Shown: positions 36,252 to 48,400, counted from the first letter of the stretch. The stretch is DNA of 64,000 nt from Polytrichum commune (GCA_950295325.1 OX485807.1:21855666-21919665); one strand, 5' to 3'. Notes: generated by a model from the sequence alone, not told the origin. Program-made: numbers and translations.

Positions 36252-36549
36252 ATGTTTGTTTACACTAACATGCGATGTCCATTCACCTCCTCCTACCCAT
36301 GTCCACGTGGGCATTGGGGTGCGGAGGTCGCTTAATGCCTATTTTCCTTAGAAAGCTGTGGACACGAGCTTGTTGCTTAAATTGTCCACAAGTTTTAATG
36401 TAGGAATAATCTCGACTTAACTTGCCCACCACTTCATGACCTCAAACAACTAGAAACACCACTTCATGGCAAATGGGGAATTGCAAGTTAGATTGGGAAA
36501 CAAGGAATGGAGGTAAAGCTCCTATTTTGCTCACAAAAACTACTATTGA

Positions 36550-37844
36550 GGGCCGGTTTACACTCTGGACCAGGAAGTCGGACCAAGGCATTGTAAGAGT
36601 GTTGATTGGCTGTTGAACTCGTCCCAGGACCACTTCGATTTACACTAAGGAAAAAATAACAAAGGGACCATGAAGGTCGAGATCCTCAAAATACACTAAG
36701 TAAGCCTCATAAGGCACATTTCTCAACATCTATATGATGTAATGAACCTTGAGAAGCAAGTCCACCCTCTAATGCCTAGATCACATCATAGCCCATGAGA
36801 CATACCAATTCTTCCATGACCTACCTCTTAAACTTGCTCCCACATGTTTCATCAAACAACATGGGACATCTAGAACTCAAGAATTGAGTGCAGTTTTGTT
36901 TTTTTATTTTACCAACTGAAATGTTTTGAATTTGGGGGCTTATAATATACAATTGGAAAGGTCTTGAAAATACCTTTCCAATGGTATATTACACGCCTCA
37001 AAATTTTAAAAATTAAAGTTGTAAAACGAAAAAGAAAAATATGTAGTTGTTTAGCGACTGTAAATCAGGGTGGTCAAAAGAACCGCAATGGGACAACGAT
37101 TGCAGTTCTTTTTTGCATAGTTTTCAACTACGTTAAATAGGATATTTAGTATTTGATACACTAAATACAAACACATACACTACAAATAAATTACCCTATG
37201 AAAGTAAGTAACATTAAATCTAAACTCAAACACTAAATATCAACTATGGTAATATGTGGAAGTTACATGTTTTAATTTAGTGCTAGTAAGGATATGAAAA
37301 AAAATAAACAATGAGAAAAGGAGAATTCCAACATATCTTCTAGCAAATCTTCTAACACTAATTATCAAAGAAATGAAAATTAATGTTGAGCAAGGTATGG
37401 TGGTAACAACATTAAATATAATCAAACACCACATATCCTATTTAGTGTAGTGACTACACAAGGTACATGTCACATGTAAATTAAATTGAACATGTACAAA
37501 TTAAATCACTCATATTTCCTAAAAATTGTTGTGAGAAGATTTGCAAGCCACATCTTTGACACATTTAACAAGAAGTGAAGACAAGTGAAGCCCAAGAGAA
37601 GACAAGAGAATGGTCAAACTTGAATTTTTTCAAAAATGCCCCTTTTGGGTATGTCTTAAAAAAAATTAGCACGTTCACTTTTTGGTGCATAATCATTCTT
37701 CTTGGTCCACATTCAGTTTACACCTAGTGAGGGGCCCAAGGCTTTCAAAACTATTTTTTTTAAGAAGTCTAACCATGAACTTGGACCATTGAAAAAGGCC
37801 CTCTTCCATGGTCCAACTTCATGGTCTATAGTGTAAACCAACCC
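36550..37844. mobile_element. PIF/Harbinger-type non-autonomous element (copy B)
   Basis: Begins GGGCCGGTTTACACT and ends with the complement of GGGTTGGTTTACACT, with the 3-base duplication TGA (36547-36549 and 37845-37847). Its body aligns with copy A at 10714-12041. Inside it (36932-37004) is a hairpin with about 30-base arms and a 9-base loop, formed where a TATACNATTGGAAAGGT block is followed by its own complement; copy A lacks the second arm. No transposase. Confidence 0.8.
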
Positions 37845-37948
37845 TGAGCAAGTCAAGCAGCCAAGCATTATTTATAGAATGAAGGAAGGAATGAATAACA
37901 TGTGTTTTTAACCAACATGAAGATGGCCCTTATATTTAGATAGGTGGA

Positions 37949-39510
37949 TGTGAGGCCAAACCCACCACCCTTAAGCGTCCTAGTCCGGGTGATGGTTTTG
38001 AGAATCACATTCACTTCATATCATCATAAGGTGAATTGCTATGTGGCTCTCAGGCCCAAGGTACTCACTTTATCTTAACTCAACTTGTTACATTATTTTG
38101 AATCTCTTGGCGTGTGGTGGAATGTGATTTCTCAAGGGTCCAACCCGCGGCCTTGGCCACGCATGCCCTTAAAGAGAGTCCCCTAGCACCCTTGATCTTA
38201 CTCCCCTTGTATTGACCATCGCTAGAGGGGTTAACATTCTCCATCACTTGTGCACGTGCTTTATTTAATATAGAGGCTGCAAGCGTTGAAAAACGCTATT
38301 CTCTATACCCCATAGTAGGTACACTTTGCCAGTGAAGGCCACACATGCCAAGCAAGCCTAAGGTGACTAGCTACTTATCTATGAGCTAACTAAGTTGTCT
38401 ACCTACTAGGCTATCTTACTTGCGACTAGTACCCATTAGTTAATGAGTAATTTCCACCTTGCTTACTTCCACTAATTAACTACCCACTGTAGCTTCATGT
38501 GTATAGGTTAATAACCCAACCAACTTCCAGTATGTAGCCCAGTAACGCAACTTAATGTAGCTCAGAAATTCAGCTCCCAGCTGCTGCAGCCGAATGCAGC
38601 CCAGTAAACCAGCAGCTTAATGCAGCTCAGAAATTCAGCTCCCAGCTGCTGCAGCCGAATGCAGCCCAGTAAACCAATAGCTTAATGTAGCTCAGAAATT
38701 CAGCTCTCGGCTGCTGCAGCCTAATGCAAACCAGTAACCAACAGCTTAATGTAGCTCATAAATTCAGCTCTCGGCTGCTGCAGCCTAATGCAAACCAGTA
38801 ACCAGCTGTTGTCTAAATATTAAACTAGTCACCCCACACCACTAATTAAGACTTCTACTAAACTCAAGATAATCTTCCAACTAACCAACTAATTCCAACC
38901 TCTTAATTCTAAATGTTTAACTACCTAATCCCTAACATTATGTCTAATGCTAAGAGCTTATCCCAAGTGTGAGAGGTGAGAGAGAGAGCTTAACTAACTA
39001 ACTTCACTAGAAACTAACAATCCACACACGTGGCTCAAGCTCTTAAGAGCTCGCTCCCTTGAGAGCGCTTGATGGAGAGAGAGGAAAATGAGAGAGAAAA
39101 CACCTTAAGTAGCAAAGAGGGAGAGAGGGAGAGAGGGAGAGAGAGGTGAGGATAGGGTGAGAGGATTAGCACCTCCAATCACAATCCCTTAACCTTCACC
39201 TCTAAAGTAGGGACTAATCCCCATCCACCAAGCTTCCTTCTTCCTAAACTACCAAGGTGGATCCAAAAGTGGGCATTTAACCCGCGGAGCTCACCTTGCT
39301 TCACCTTACCCCCTACTTACATAATCAAGGCATTCTCCTATTGAAATCAAACCTTGAAATAATCACACAACACCACTTAATGCCTAAACTTAAATCCACA
39401 CCACACTTCACTCTTTTTATGTTTTGTGAATAATCATAACACCTCAAAGTCAAACTAAAATTGGTTTCGAAGAGTCAATCACCACATGTGGGCACCATTT
39501 TGGGCTCACA
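37949..39510 (+). mobile_element. Solo LTR, 1562 bp (family 3, copy 1)
   Basis: Begins TGTGAGGCCAAACCC and ends TTTTGGGCTCACA, with the 5-base duplication GTGGA at 37944-37948 and 39511-39515. It aligns over most of its length with 53638-54965 in the same orientation. It contains GA-rich tracts (39060-39160) and a tandem repeat at 38545-38810. No internal retrotransposon region lies beside it, so it is a solo LTR. Confidence 0.85.
38545..38810. repeat. Minisatellite inside the LTR, about 3.7 units of ~71 bp
   Basis: Units carry AAATTCAGCTC(C/T)C(A/G)GCTGCTGCAGCC and TGCA(G/A)(C/A)CCAGTAA. The related LTR at 53638-54965 has only two short GGCTGCTCCAGCAACTAG units at the matching place, so the array expanded within the family. 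Confidence 0.8.
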
Positions 39511-39519
39511 GTGGACCCA

Positions 39520-40590
39520 TGTGATGAAAGGACTAGTATATGTATTATGAATTTAAGTGTCAGTGGTCAAAATACGTTTTTTTTTATTGTTTTTCATGTA
39601 TTGCATACAATAATCTTCCACTTAAGTACACACTTTGAGCCAGAGCCGTTGGTGCGCACTTAGTTGGTAGGTGCATACTTTAATCATATCGCTTTCTAGA
39701 CCCTCTGATTTGATGAATCTAATTTGGTGTTAGTAATTTTGTGAATTTTATTCCGGCTATGGGTTGTGTTATTGTGGTTGTATGGGTAGGGTGGTTGGGG
39801 TTTGCATGGGGGGTTGTTGTGGATGTGTGGGTGGGAAGAGGGTACTTGCTAGTTGGAAGGCTTCTTGATAAGTTTGGGGTATGTTTATATATGTGTCTGA
39901 ATTCTGCCGGCGTTAGGATGGCGGTGCTTATGTTATTTTGTATTTGCAGGAGGCTAGTGATGCCATACATGTATGGTTTGTTCACATATTTTTTTGAACT
40001 TTTGTTTGGTTTCTTGTGGTAGTGTTATTATATAGTTTGGGTTGGAATACTAGGATGTTGGTTGTGCTAGTTGGGATGTTGCAAAGTTTGCTTAGTATCT
40101 TGTCTAGTGTCTTATGTCCACTTTAGTGCAAGGGATGGTGCAGTATGCATAGGCAATGAATAGTTTTATGATGGTGTTCATGACTTTGGTTTTTGCTTGA
40201 GGCTAGCGGGGGAGATTGAGAGTAGTTTGCTTTGTTCTTTAGCTTCGTTTGTAGGTGTTTTTTTAATATTATATTTTGTTTTCAAAAGTTTTCATCTTAG
40301 GGATGGTATTAGGTGTATTCCTAGATATGTGTAGGGTTCATTTTGGGAGAGGATTGGGAAACAATTGTCTAATGATTGCTAAAAGTGATGTTTTCAACAC
40401 ATCTACCTTACATACAATTTCTTTTGTCAATGTAATATAGCACGATATTCAATATTTTGAGAGAGTGGGATCCTCTCAAAATAATATTGGCCATTTGGAC
40501 ACCTAAAAGTCATGTTAGGTTGATAAATACTAGATTATACTTCAGACGTGTAGTTTCCATTAAAATGAGAGTATGTTAAGCTGGGAAATC
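39520..40590. other. Intergenic, no gene recognised
   Basis: G/T-rich sequence at 39740-40020 gives open frames on both strands without recognisable product. A short hairpin (arms ATTTTGAGAG) lies at about 40456-40486. Confidence 0.35.
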
Positions 40591-40593
40591 GAC

Positions 40594-40867
40594 TCATTTA
40601 GGTTGAGTCGACCTAAATGAGGACAATATTTTGTCAATTTAGGTTGAGTCGACCTAAATGAGGACATTATGTTGTCAATTTAGGTTGAGTTGACCTAAAT
40701 GAGGACATTATGTTGTCAATTTAGGTTGAGTCGACCTAAATGAAGACAATATTTTGTCAATTTAAGTTGAGTCGACCTAAATGAGGAACATTATGTTGTC
40801 AATTTAGGTTGATTCGACCTAAATGAGGATAATTATGTTAGTCAATTTAGGTTGAGTCGACCTAAAT
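40594..40867. repeat. Tandem repeat, seven units of 41-43 bp with near-palindromic core
   Basis: Each unit contains TTTAGGTTGAGTCGACCTAAA (an imperfect palindrome around GTCGAC) followed by TGAGGACATTATGTTGTCA-like sequence. Units differ by point changes and 1-2 base insertions. It abuts the 373-bp satellite on its right. Confidence 0.9.
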
Positions 40868-40869
40868 CA

Positions 40870-41442
40870 AAACACAAAAATCAAACAAAGCCTTCTTTGG
40901 TGCATTGGAACCCTTTTCAATTGCTAACAAGAAATGTATATAATCTACTGATAGTATATATAGCACTGGGGGTTTAAAGTGATGGTTTCCGCACACCATC
41001 CACCTCAAGTTAGTTACATACATACATGTCCTTGTGTTGCTAGGTGTAATACATATTTGTGGTGAATTGAAGAGAGAAATGAGAGTCATCAAATCTAGGA
41101 AATGTATAGTGAAGATGACAACATGCAAATAGATGACTCCATGCTACTATAAGCGGCAAATTATAGGTTAGTAATATGCCACTTTAACATTAGTTGGTTT
41201 TGGATTATGTACCAATAATACTTTGAGCCCTTGTAACACTTGCATACAAAATTCAAACAGAGCCTTCTTTGGTGCATTGGAATCCCTTTTCAATTGCTAA
41301 CAAGAAATGTATATAATTTACTAATAGTATATACGCCACTTGGGGGCTTAAAGTGATGGTTTCTGCACACCATCCATCCCAAGTTAGTTACATACACACA
41401 CTTCCTTATGTCGTTGGATGTAATACATGTTTGTGGTGAATT

Positions 41443-41502
<60 letters not shown>

Positions 41503-42345
41503 TAGGAAATGTATGGTGAAGATGACAACATGCAAGTAGATGACTCCATGCCACTATAAGCGACAAATTGCATGTTGATGATATGCCACTTTAACATTAG
41601 GTTCCCATGTTGGTTTTGGATCATGTACCAATAATGCTTTGAGCCCTTGTAACACTTGCATACAAAATTCAAAGAGAGCCTTCTTTGGTGCATTGGAATC
41701 CCTTTTCAATTGCTAACAAGAAACATATGTAAATCGCCAATAATATATACACCACTTGGGGGCTTAAAGTGATGGTTTCCGCACACCATCCACCTCAAGT
41801 TAGTTACATACACTTACTTCCTTATGTTGTTGGGTGTAATGCATATCTGTGGTGAATCGAAGAGAAAGAGAGAGTTGTCAAGTCTAGGAAATGTATAATG
41901 AAGGTGACAACATGCAAGTAGATGACTCCATGCCACTATAAACGACAGATTGCATGTTGGTAATATGCCACTTTAACATTAATTGGTTTTGGATCATGTA
42001 CCAATAATACTTTGAGCCCTTGTAACACTTGCATACAAAACTCAAACAAAGCCTTCTTTGGTGCATTGGAATCCCTTTTCAATTGCTAACAAGAAACGTA
42101 TATAACATACCAATAGCATAACTACCACTTGGAGGCTTAAAGTGATGGTTTGCACACACCATCCACCTCAAGTTAGTTACATACACTTGCTTCCGGATGT
42201 TGTTGGGTGTAATACATATTTGTGGTGAATTGAAGAGAGGGAGAGAGTGAGTCGTCAAGTCTAGGAAATGTATAGTGAAGATGACAGCATGCAAGTAGAT
42301 GACTCCATGCCACTATAAGCGACAGACTGCATGTTGATAGTGTGT
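40870..42345. repeat. Satellite, about four units of ~373 bp
   Basis: The landmark GCCTTCTTTGGTGCATTGGA recurs at 40890, 41262, 41678 and 42051 (spacings 372, 416, 373). The longer second unit is explained by a GA expansion. The minus-strand ORFs of 60-88 codons repeat in each unit and are repeat shadows. A diverged single unit lies near 56330-56500. Confidence 0.9.
41446..41500. repeat. (GA)n microsatellite inside a satellite unit
   Basis: About 27 uninterrupted GA units where the other satellite units have only a few (GAAGAGAGA-type). Confidence 0.95.
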
Positions 42346-42770
42346 CAGTTTGCACTGTGTAAAATGATAGGTGTCTCTACGGGAAGCGCTTTCTTGACCA
42401 AGTGTTGAAAGGCCACTTGCATGTGTCTGAGTGATGAGGATGACGTCCACAAACGAGGCCGTTACATAAGTACACACCTCTATAGATCTCAGTTCTTTAG
42501 ATTTAATCCTTGGAAATGGGTATTTAATGACGAGCCTCCTACGGCATATATATTGAACTTACCGTCTCCCATCATCAACCTCCCAAGATACGGAACGACA
42601 TCATTTGTTGACTGCACCAGGTTGTGCGTGTTAAGCCAGGCCAGGCCAGGGCTAGGCTGCCTGGCTGGCTGCAGGTGGGAGCAATGGATGCATATATTAT
42701 GAGTGAGCTTCCTAAGTCAATGACATTTGGTTGATATCAATATTTGGCAAACTTAATTACTGCGGTTACA
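42346..42770. other. Intergenic, no gene recognised
   Basis: Contains a GGCCAGGCCAGG-type low-complexity run at about 42636-42670. The 93-codon frame at 42421-42702 shows no recognisable family. Confidence 0.35.
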
Positions 42771-42771
42771 G

Positions 42772-42997
42772 CAGTGATCAGGGAGATTTTTGGGCATAAT
42801 CGCCTGAGATCCGAGTGTTTGCAAGTCCAACTGGTTACATGTTGACATCCTCCGGTTTTCCTTTATTAAATTGGGGTATATTCTCTAAATTTCTCTAAAA
42901 TGATCGGTAATGTTCCTGCAATCTTGAACTTCAACCGGTTGTTTCTCAAACTCAACTGGTTCATCTGTAACTAACTGTTGGTTCTCCCTGATCATAG
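42772..42997 (+). mobile_element. Dispersed MITE with GATC-GGGAGA ends (copy 2)
   Basis: Left end CAGTGATCAGGGAGA pairs with CTATGATCAGGGAGA read from the right end. The interior (AAGTCCAACTGGTTACATG, ATTAAATTGGGGTATATTCT, CAACCGGTT) matches the copies at 59669 and 62139 and the inverted copy at 12093. Flanking GGTTACAG/GATTACAC may be a mutated 8-base duplication. Confidence 0.7.
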
Positions 42998-42999
42998 GA

Positions 43000-44050
43000 T
43001 TACACTATGTGCTTAAAATGTAACTGGGTACCGGGGTCATGTTTGGCAGCTCTATATTGAAATAACTTGCAGAATCACCGTATGAGTGAGTGTCCCTCTT
43101 TATTCATTTGCATGAGAAGCCATGAAGTAGTAGTACATGTAGTATGGAGGTTATTATTATTGATTAATTGTGTGATCTTGCAACCCCTTGCATCCTAGTT
43201 CTTGTTCGGAAATAACATGGACGTCATCATCCGCCAAACATGAACCCAACCAACATACTATACAAGAAAATAAGGGGCCATTTGACAAGGTTGCTTTACA
43301 TCAATTTTACACGAAAAGGGGTCAAGTTGACATATATTACGGATCTTACAATACACTTGTACAATGCGCCTATCAAAAAAAAAAAATTTAAATGCAATGG
43401 ATGTTGTGTTAGTCTTTAATAGGCCAGTTTTTAGCACCTCCTCTAGATAATGATCACACAGAATCTCATGCCAAGGTTTACATGTGACCCTTAAAGTGCT
43501 CAAATATCCATTACATTATTTTGTTATGGTAAGTTTCATTAGAGAAAACATTGTAACGAGGATAATGAGTTGGTAAATGTGCTTTATTTTCATTCTTCAC
43601 TATCACATTGCAAAACTCCTTGTCTAACCAAATCAAAACTGCATTTCCGAGTGCATTTGATTAGAAATGTTCTTTTAAGAATTGTTGAAAGGACACATGT
43701 CTCTAAAGTGATGTGTTGGACATTGAAATTAGTGATATTAATTCCTACCACTATCTTGCTTATGTCAACAACTCTAATTCATATCTTTGAGTCCCTTCGA
43801 TAAATTTTACACATGCATGTCATATTAGTGTAGATTATATTATCTTCCATTAAAATAAAATAAGAATGCTATGTGTATACATGTGATTGGTTGGAACTGA
43901 GTTGGAATCTCTTTAAAAGAGGTTGTGGATATTTAAGTACCGACGTGCCCAATAATACCTAGACATATGATATGCATCTTTGATTTAAAGGCACAATTTA
44001 ATACCCGATACTTTAAAGGGTTAAGCAATCTAAGAACACGTTAATTAGTC
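43000..44050. other. Intergenic, no feature seen
   Basis: AT-rich sequence; no recognised gene or repeat. Confidence 0.35.
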
Positions 44051-44061
44051 CCCATTGTTTG

Positions 44062-44409
44062 GCCCTCGGCTAGATCACATCTTCATTCCGCTAGGCCCCG
44101 CTCTTCCCATACCTCCTTCACTACCCGGTCTTCCTACGTGGGAATTTTTCCTCGTTGGGAACCAATGTTATAATACCCAGTCAAAATTACACATATTTAA
44201 GTTAACATCACTTTCATTATTCCCAAGATAATAGATGGGCTTCCTTGAGCTGTCAAAGGAGCTTAATGGCTTGAGTGACCGGATATTGTCACATTGGTTC
44301 CCGACAAGAAAGAGTTCCCACGCATGTGTGGGCAGGAAGACCGGGCAGTGAATGAGGCGTGGGGGGGGGGCGGGGCCCAGCCAAATGAAAATGTGATCTA
44401 GCCCAGGGC
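44062..44409. mobile_element. Mutator-type MITE, 348 bp
   Basis: Long inverted arms of about 110 bases start GCCCTCGGCTAGATCACAT on the left and GCCCTGGGCTAGATCACAT read from the right. The 9-base duplication CATTGTTTG flanks it (44053-44061 and 44410-44418), the size expected for Mutator-like elements. Confidence 0.85.
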
Positions 44410-44419
44410 CATTGTTTGT

Positions 44420-45450
44420 TCATAAGCTAAACTTAGTTGGTGACAGTTTACTATTCAATTTTTAATATACACAGAAATAGTCGTTGCTTTCATCAGTCAC
44501 AGAGACTTGTGCATTGCTGGATAAATTGTTAACAATAATCACATTCCCTCTTTAATTATGAAAATAGTTTGAACTTCGGCCAATATTTGAACATTAATTA
44601 CTTGACGTGAGCATTTTGGGGGGCTAATGTTGACCTCACAAAATCCAGCGATTCCAGCCCCTCATCTGAAGAATGTTATGTTTAAAAAAGCATCAACATT
44701 TTGCTGTATAATCTCAGTTGTTGACCTGAAAGACAAAGATTTTTTCTTTGCAATATTTGTATAAATGACTTTGTGCAATACAATGGCCCAAGTTCGGGAT
44801 ATGTTATACTCAATATCTGCTTGAAGTTGGTCCTCACAAATTATATATATTTATGAACGGGGAGTGTATACTCTTTGTAAAGTGGTTGTAAGGGCCATTT
44901 TCATGGACCCTTCTACCCATTCTTTTTCAAAAAGAAAGGATACATGTCCATCGTCGGGACCATCCCGTGGACCCATCCAAAAAATGGATGGGGTTGACCC
45001 CTTGGTATATATCCATCCTATAATCGCATGGACCCAAGAATGGGTAAGCTTGGATGGGTGTCTTCAACGGTAACTACCTACCCTATGGTCTCACAAGAAA
45101 AATAACATGCTTCCATGTGGCAATTGTAGATGCCCACCCACCCTATGGACCGGCCTCAACTACGTGGAATGAGAGATAAAGGTGTGAAGAATGGGTGAAC
45201 AAGTTGCTTCACATGAAGGTGCAGTGTGTGGAAACGGGCGACGTCACCCATTTGTAATAGTGATATCATCCTCTCTTTGCGCCTCGATGAGTGGATGGGT
45301 TGGAAGTGTAGTGTCCATGTGACTTGACCAACGTATCAGCTGCAATGATATTTCCAAGAGCAAACTTAGTGACTTGCTTGTTTCAAAACAACTATGGTGT
45401 CAGATCTTTAATGTTGAGCTTCAACATATAAAATGAGAGGGCCAGGACTA
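44420..45450. other. Intergenic, no gene recognised
   Basis: Contains several CATGGACCC and GGATGGG words at 44898-45310 in both orientations that hint at an old inverted-repeat element, but no consistent ends were found. Confidence 0.3.
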
Positions 45451-45451
45451 C

Positions 45452-45698
45452 ATGCCCACCTCTTTGAGTTGGGCCGTTACCATTTCTACCCAAGGTGAAA
45501 AACATAGTCAATCAAAGTATAGCAAGTATGTCTTTTAAAGATAATCTTGACCCCATAATTAACAATATAGACCCCCAAATCAACATACAGAGATCCACTC
45601 TTTAAATGATTTAACCATAAACATGTGGAATCGGATTTTTCACTAGACTCCCTTTACCTTGGGTATAGTGGTGGGGCCCAGATCAAAGAGGTGGGCGT
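45452..45698. mobile_element. Single MITE, relative of the 49.5-51 kb satellite
   Basis: Inverted ends ATGCCCACCTCTTTGAGTTG and (from the right) ACGCCCACCTCTTTGATCTG enclose about 200 bases that align with the element inside each unit of the array at 49516-51040. The array's spacer sequence is absent here, so this looks like the element outside the array. Confidence 0.65.
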
Positions 45699-46308
45699 CT
45701 TAGGCTTTAAGTGTGGCCACATGAGAGGAAGACATGAGACATGAGGATGTAAGGAAGAAGACAAGGCCCTAGTGCAACATCTTGGGAATTTTGTTGAAGT
45801 TCCAGATTCTCCTCTCGTCTCCATCAGGGGTTGGTTTTGGCCCAATAAGTTGTCCCTATATTTTGATTCTATATATAATAACTTATACGTGACTTAGAAG
45901 AACCCTGCAAATTCTATCCAGCTGGGGCTCCTGTGACCACATATTTTGTAAGGCGATCGCCCACATTGTGCGGTGTAGCCCATTTTGAGTTATTGGCTTC
46001 CCATCTATATATGAGAACCTTCAAGTCAAGTTATGGGCTCTCAATTTGAACAATATATACCATCCCAGTCTTGCTAGATACCTGCCTATCACTGGCCCAT
46101 TTGACCTATTTTTGACACAGCCAACTACACCTTAACATCCACCCACTTTCTTTAGTTTCTTCTTCCGCTTCTTGACGAAACAAAAGAGTTCTTATCATAG
46201 ACCTCCCAAGATGGAGATAAATCTAACGTTTGCCTGCTCTTTAAACTGAACTCACAAAAGTAAAACAACACATATATTTTCACCACGCATATATCAAGCA
46301 TAGATTAA

Positions 46309-46682
46309 GGGCCGGTTTACACTACGGTGGAGAAGGCCTCCGGTCGGTCAAGAATGCTTGGCCAAGACATGGTTATATGAGGCAAATGGTGGATGTGCCG
46401 GAGAAGAATTAAAGGCAATAAAATATTTGTATTGAGTTGGGCTTCTCCGGCCTCTTGAGGCCGGACAAGAAACTCCTCCTCCGGAGAAGCCCGACTCCAA
46501 AAAGTGCCGCCATGTAGGCGGCCATGTCATTTTATCATCCATGAGAAAAGTTCACCACCATTGTTTTCTTCACCTAGTGTAAACACCCACCGGTCAAGAG
46601 TTGCATTTTCGACCAATCACAATTGAGAAACGCCCTTTTTTTCATGACCGGTGGACTTCTCCACCGTAGTGTAAACCGGCCC
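46309..46682. mobile_element. Tourist-like (PIF/Harbinger) MITE, 374 bp
   Basis: Perfect 27-base terminal inverted repeats start GGGCCGGTTTACACTACGG. The 3-base duplication TAA lies at 46306-46308 and 46683-46685. The first 14 bases match the ends of copies A and B, so all three may use the same transposase. The ORF inside has no recognised product. The perfect ends suggest recent mobility. Confidence 0.9.
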
Positions 46683-46790
46683 TAAGCAGGTTACTTATGA
46701 TGAATATGGTAAACACTTATCTTGGTTACTTTATAGTCTGACCCCGCACTATTAAGCATCACCAAGGGAAATAATGTGCAATTCAAACTA

Positions 46791-48400
46791 CAGTCTAACC
46801 CCTATAATACGACACCTTGATTATACGACGCATTTCTCATCGACCAAAGTTTCTAGTGTTAATTTGTCCTGATAGTACGATCATGGCACTCGTAGTATGA
46901 CATTTTTTACGCATGATTTGTCATGTAATGAAGGTAATTAGTGTGTGCAATGATGGGACTCATGCTAATGATTTGTCTTGGGATCAAGGAGTACATGATG
47001 AATGCATCAATGGGTTAATTTAAGTCAACCTAAGGACAATGTCTAAAACCTTGGTTTTAAAAGAGACGTTGCACTTTTTAGTCTTTGGACTTGGGTGGAG
47101 GTTGAAGGTTTAAGGATTGTTGGATCCACAAACTAGAGCTATGGAGTTGTTGATTTCTCTTCTTGATTCAAAACTTGTCCTTGCACTTGAATCTCACATC
47201 TCTTTATATTGGATTTTTCAGTCCTTGCCAAGTTATACTCCTACATTTGCCCATGTGACTCTACAATTTCTTCGCTCCGGAGGTGATAACAATCTTCAGT
47301 GGCAGATGCTTTTCATTTCGGTTATAATTTTAAAAATTGAAATGTTGATGACCACGTCTGCACACAAAACAACTGACACGCAATTTGGTAAGCATTGACT
47401 TCATCCGCAATGCTTTTGGCAGTGTAAGATGTTTACAATATGGATGAGACTAGTTCATTTTTATCGTGCCCAACCAAACAAGACATGGTGCAAGGAAAAG
47501 TTTGTGGGCGAAAAATTCAAAAGGACCGTCTCACTCTTGCTCTTGTTGTACACACGACATGCATTGACAAGTTGACACATATGATTATTTACAAATGTCT
47601 ATGCCCAAGTTGCTTTTGAAAGGTGGTTGCCATCAGATTATGTGTGGTAGTTCACAAACTAAATGACATGGATGACATCACATGTATTTGCAAGTTGGAT
47701 GATGAGCCTCAATGTACATTTCAAATATCAAAAGCAAGAGGTACTTTTAATCATGGATAATTCTACTACTCACTCCCTAAAGCATGTTGGTAGGGGTAAA
47801 TCATTTGGTTTTTCGACCTTGCATTAAGCAATATCACTATTGCTTTCTTACCACCAAATGCTACAAGTGCGGTGCAACATTTGGATCAAGGAATATTTAC
47901 TTCATTCAAAGTTCTATATAAGAAGAAGCTTTTGGAATGGGTTCTCTCTTAGTTTAATTATTGTACTACTCATCACAACTTGAGGAAAATAGTGCTTGAT
48001 GCAAGGTAGGCTATATGTGGTGCTCTCAAGTGTGGAGAGAGATGAATCCCCAAATCATACGAAACAATTGGAGGATTCCAAGATTATACCTATAGATTGG
48101 AATGCCGATTTTGCCATATATAACGATTGTGAGAAATTGAGAATGAAAGAAGCAACAAATGAATTGGCAAGTCTCGTTTTGTCTTTGAATCTTGGAAGTG
48201 AAGAAATGCATGTTGAAGAATATGTGATGTTGGCATGAGAGGAAATCGTCGATACATAGTACAGCATGGTTGAGTTGTTGGATTTGGTATGGGGTAGAGA
48301 AATCCATTTGGGTTTAGATTTGAATGAAGAAGCTAACGGAGAGGAATGATGTAGATGACCAACCCTACATGCGTAGGGTTTGACAATCCAAGAAAATGCA
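46791..48400 (+). mobile_element. pogo/Tigger-like element, 3' end not found
   Basis: The left end CAGTCTAACCCCTATAATAC follows a TA (46789-46790) and contains repeated TACGAC motifs like the element at 21340. The decayed transposase on the plus strand shows DVYNMDET (about 47427-47450), then QGKVCGRKIQKDRLTLALVV and further C-terminal pieces to about 48340. Stops and frameshifts make it inactive. No matching right terminal repeat was found before about 48480, so it may be truncated. Confidence 0.7.

Noticed and set aside
40594-40867. CRISPR-like array of palindromic repeats
   Set aside because: The linkers between palindromic cores are themselves repeated, there are no unique spacers or cas genes, and the context is a plant nuclear genome. 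It is an ordinary tandem repeat.
41290-41566. ORFs encoding serine/leucine runs
   Set aside because: They are translations of the (GA)n microsatellite within the satellite.
44898-45310. Another inverted-repeat element with CATGGACCC/GGATGGG words
   Set aside because: The words occur in both orientations, but no consistent ends or target duplication could be found.
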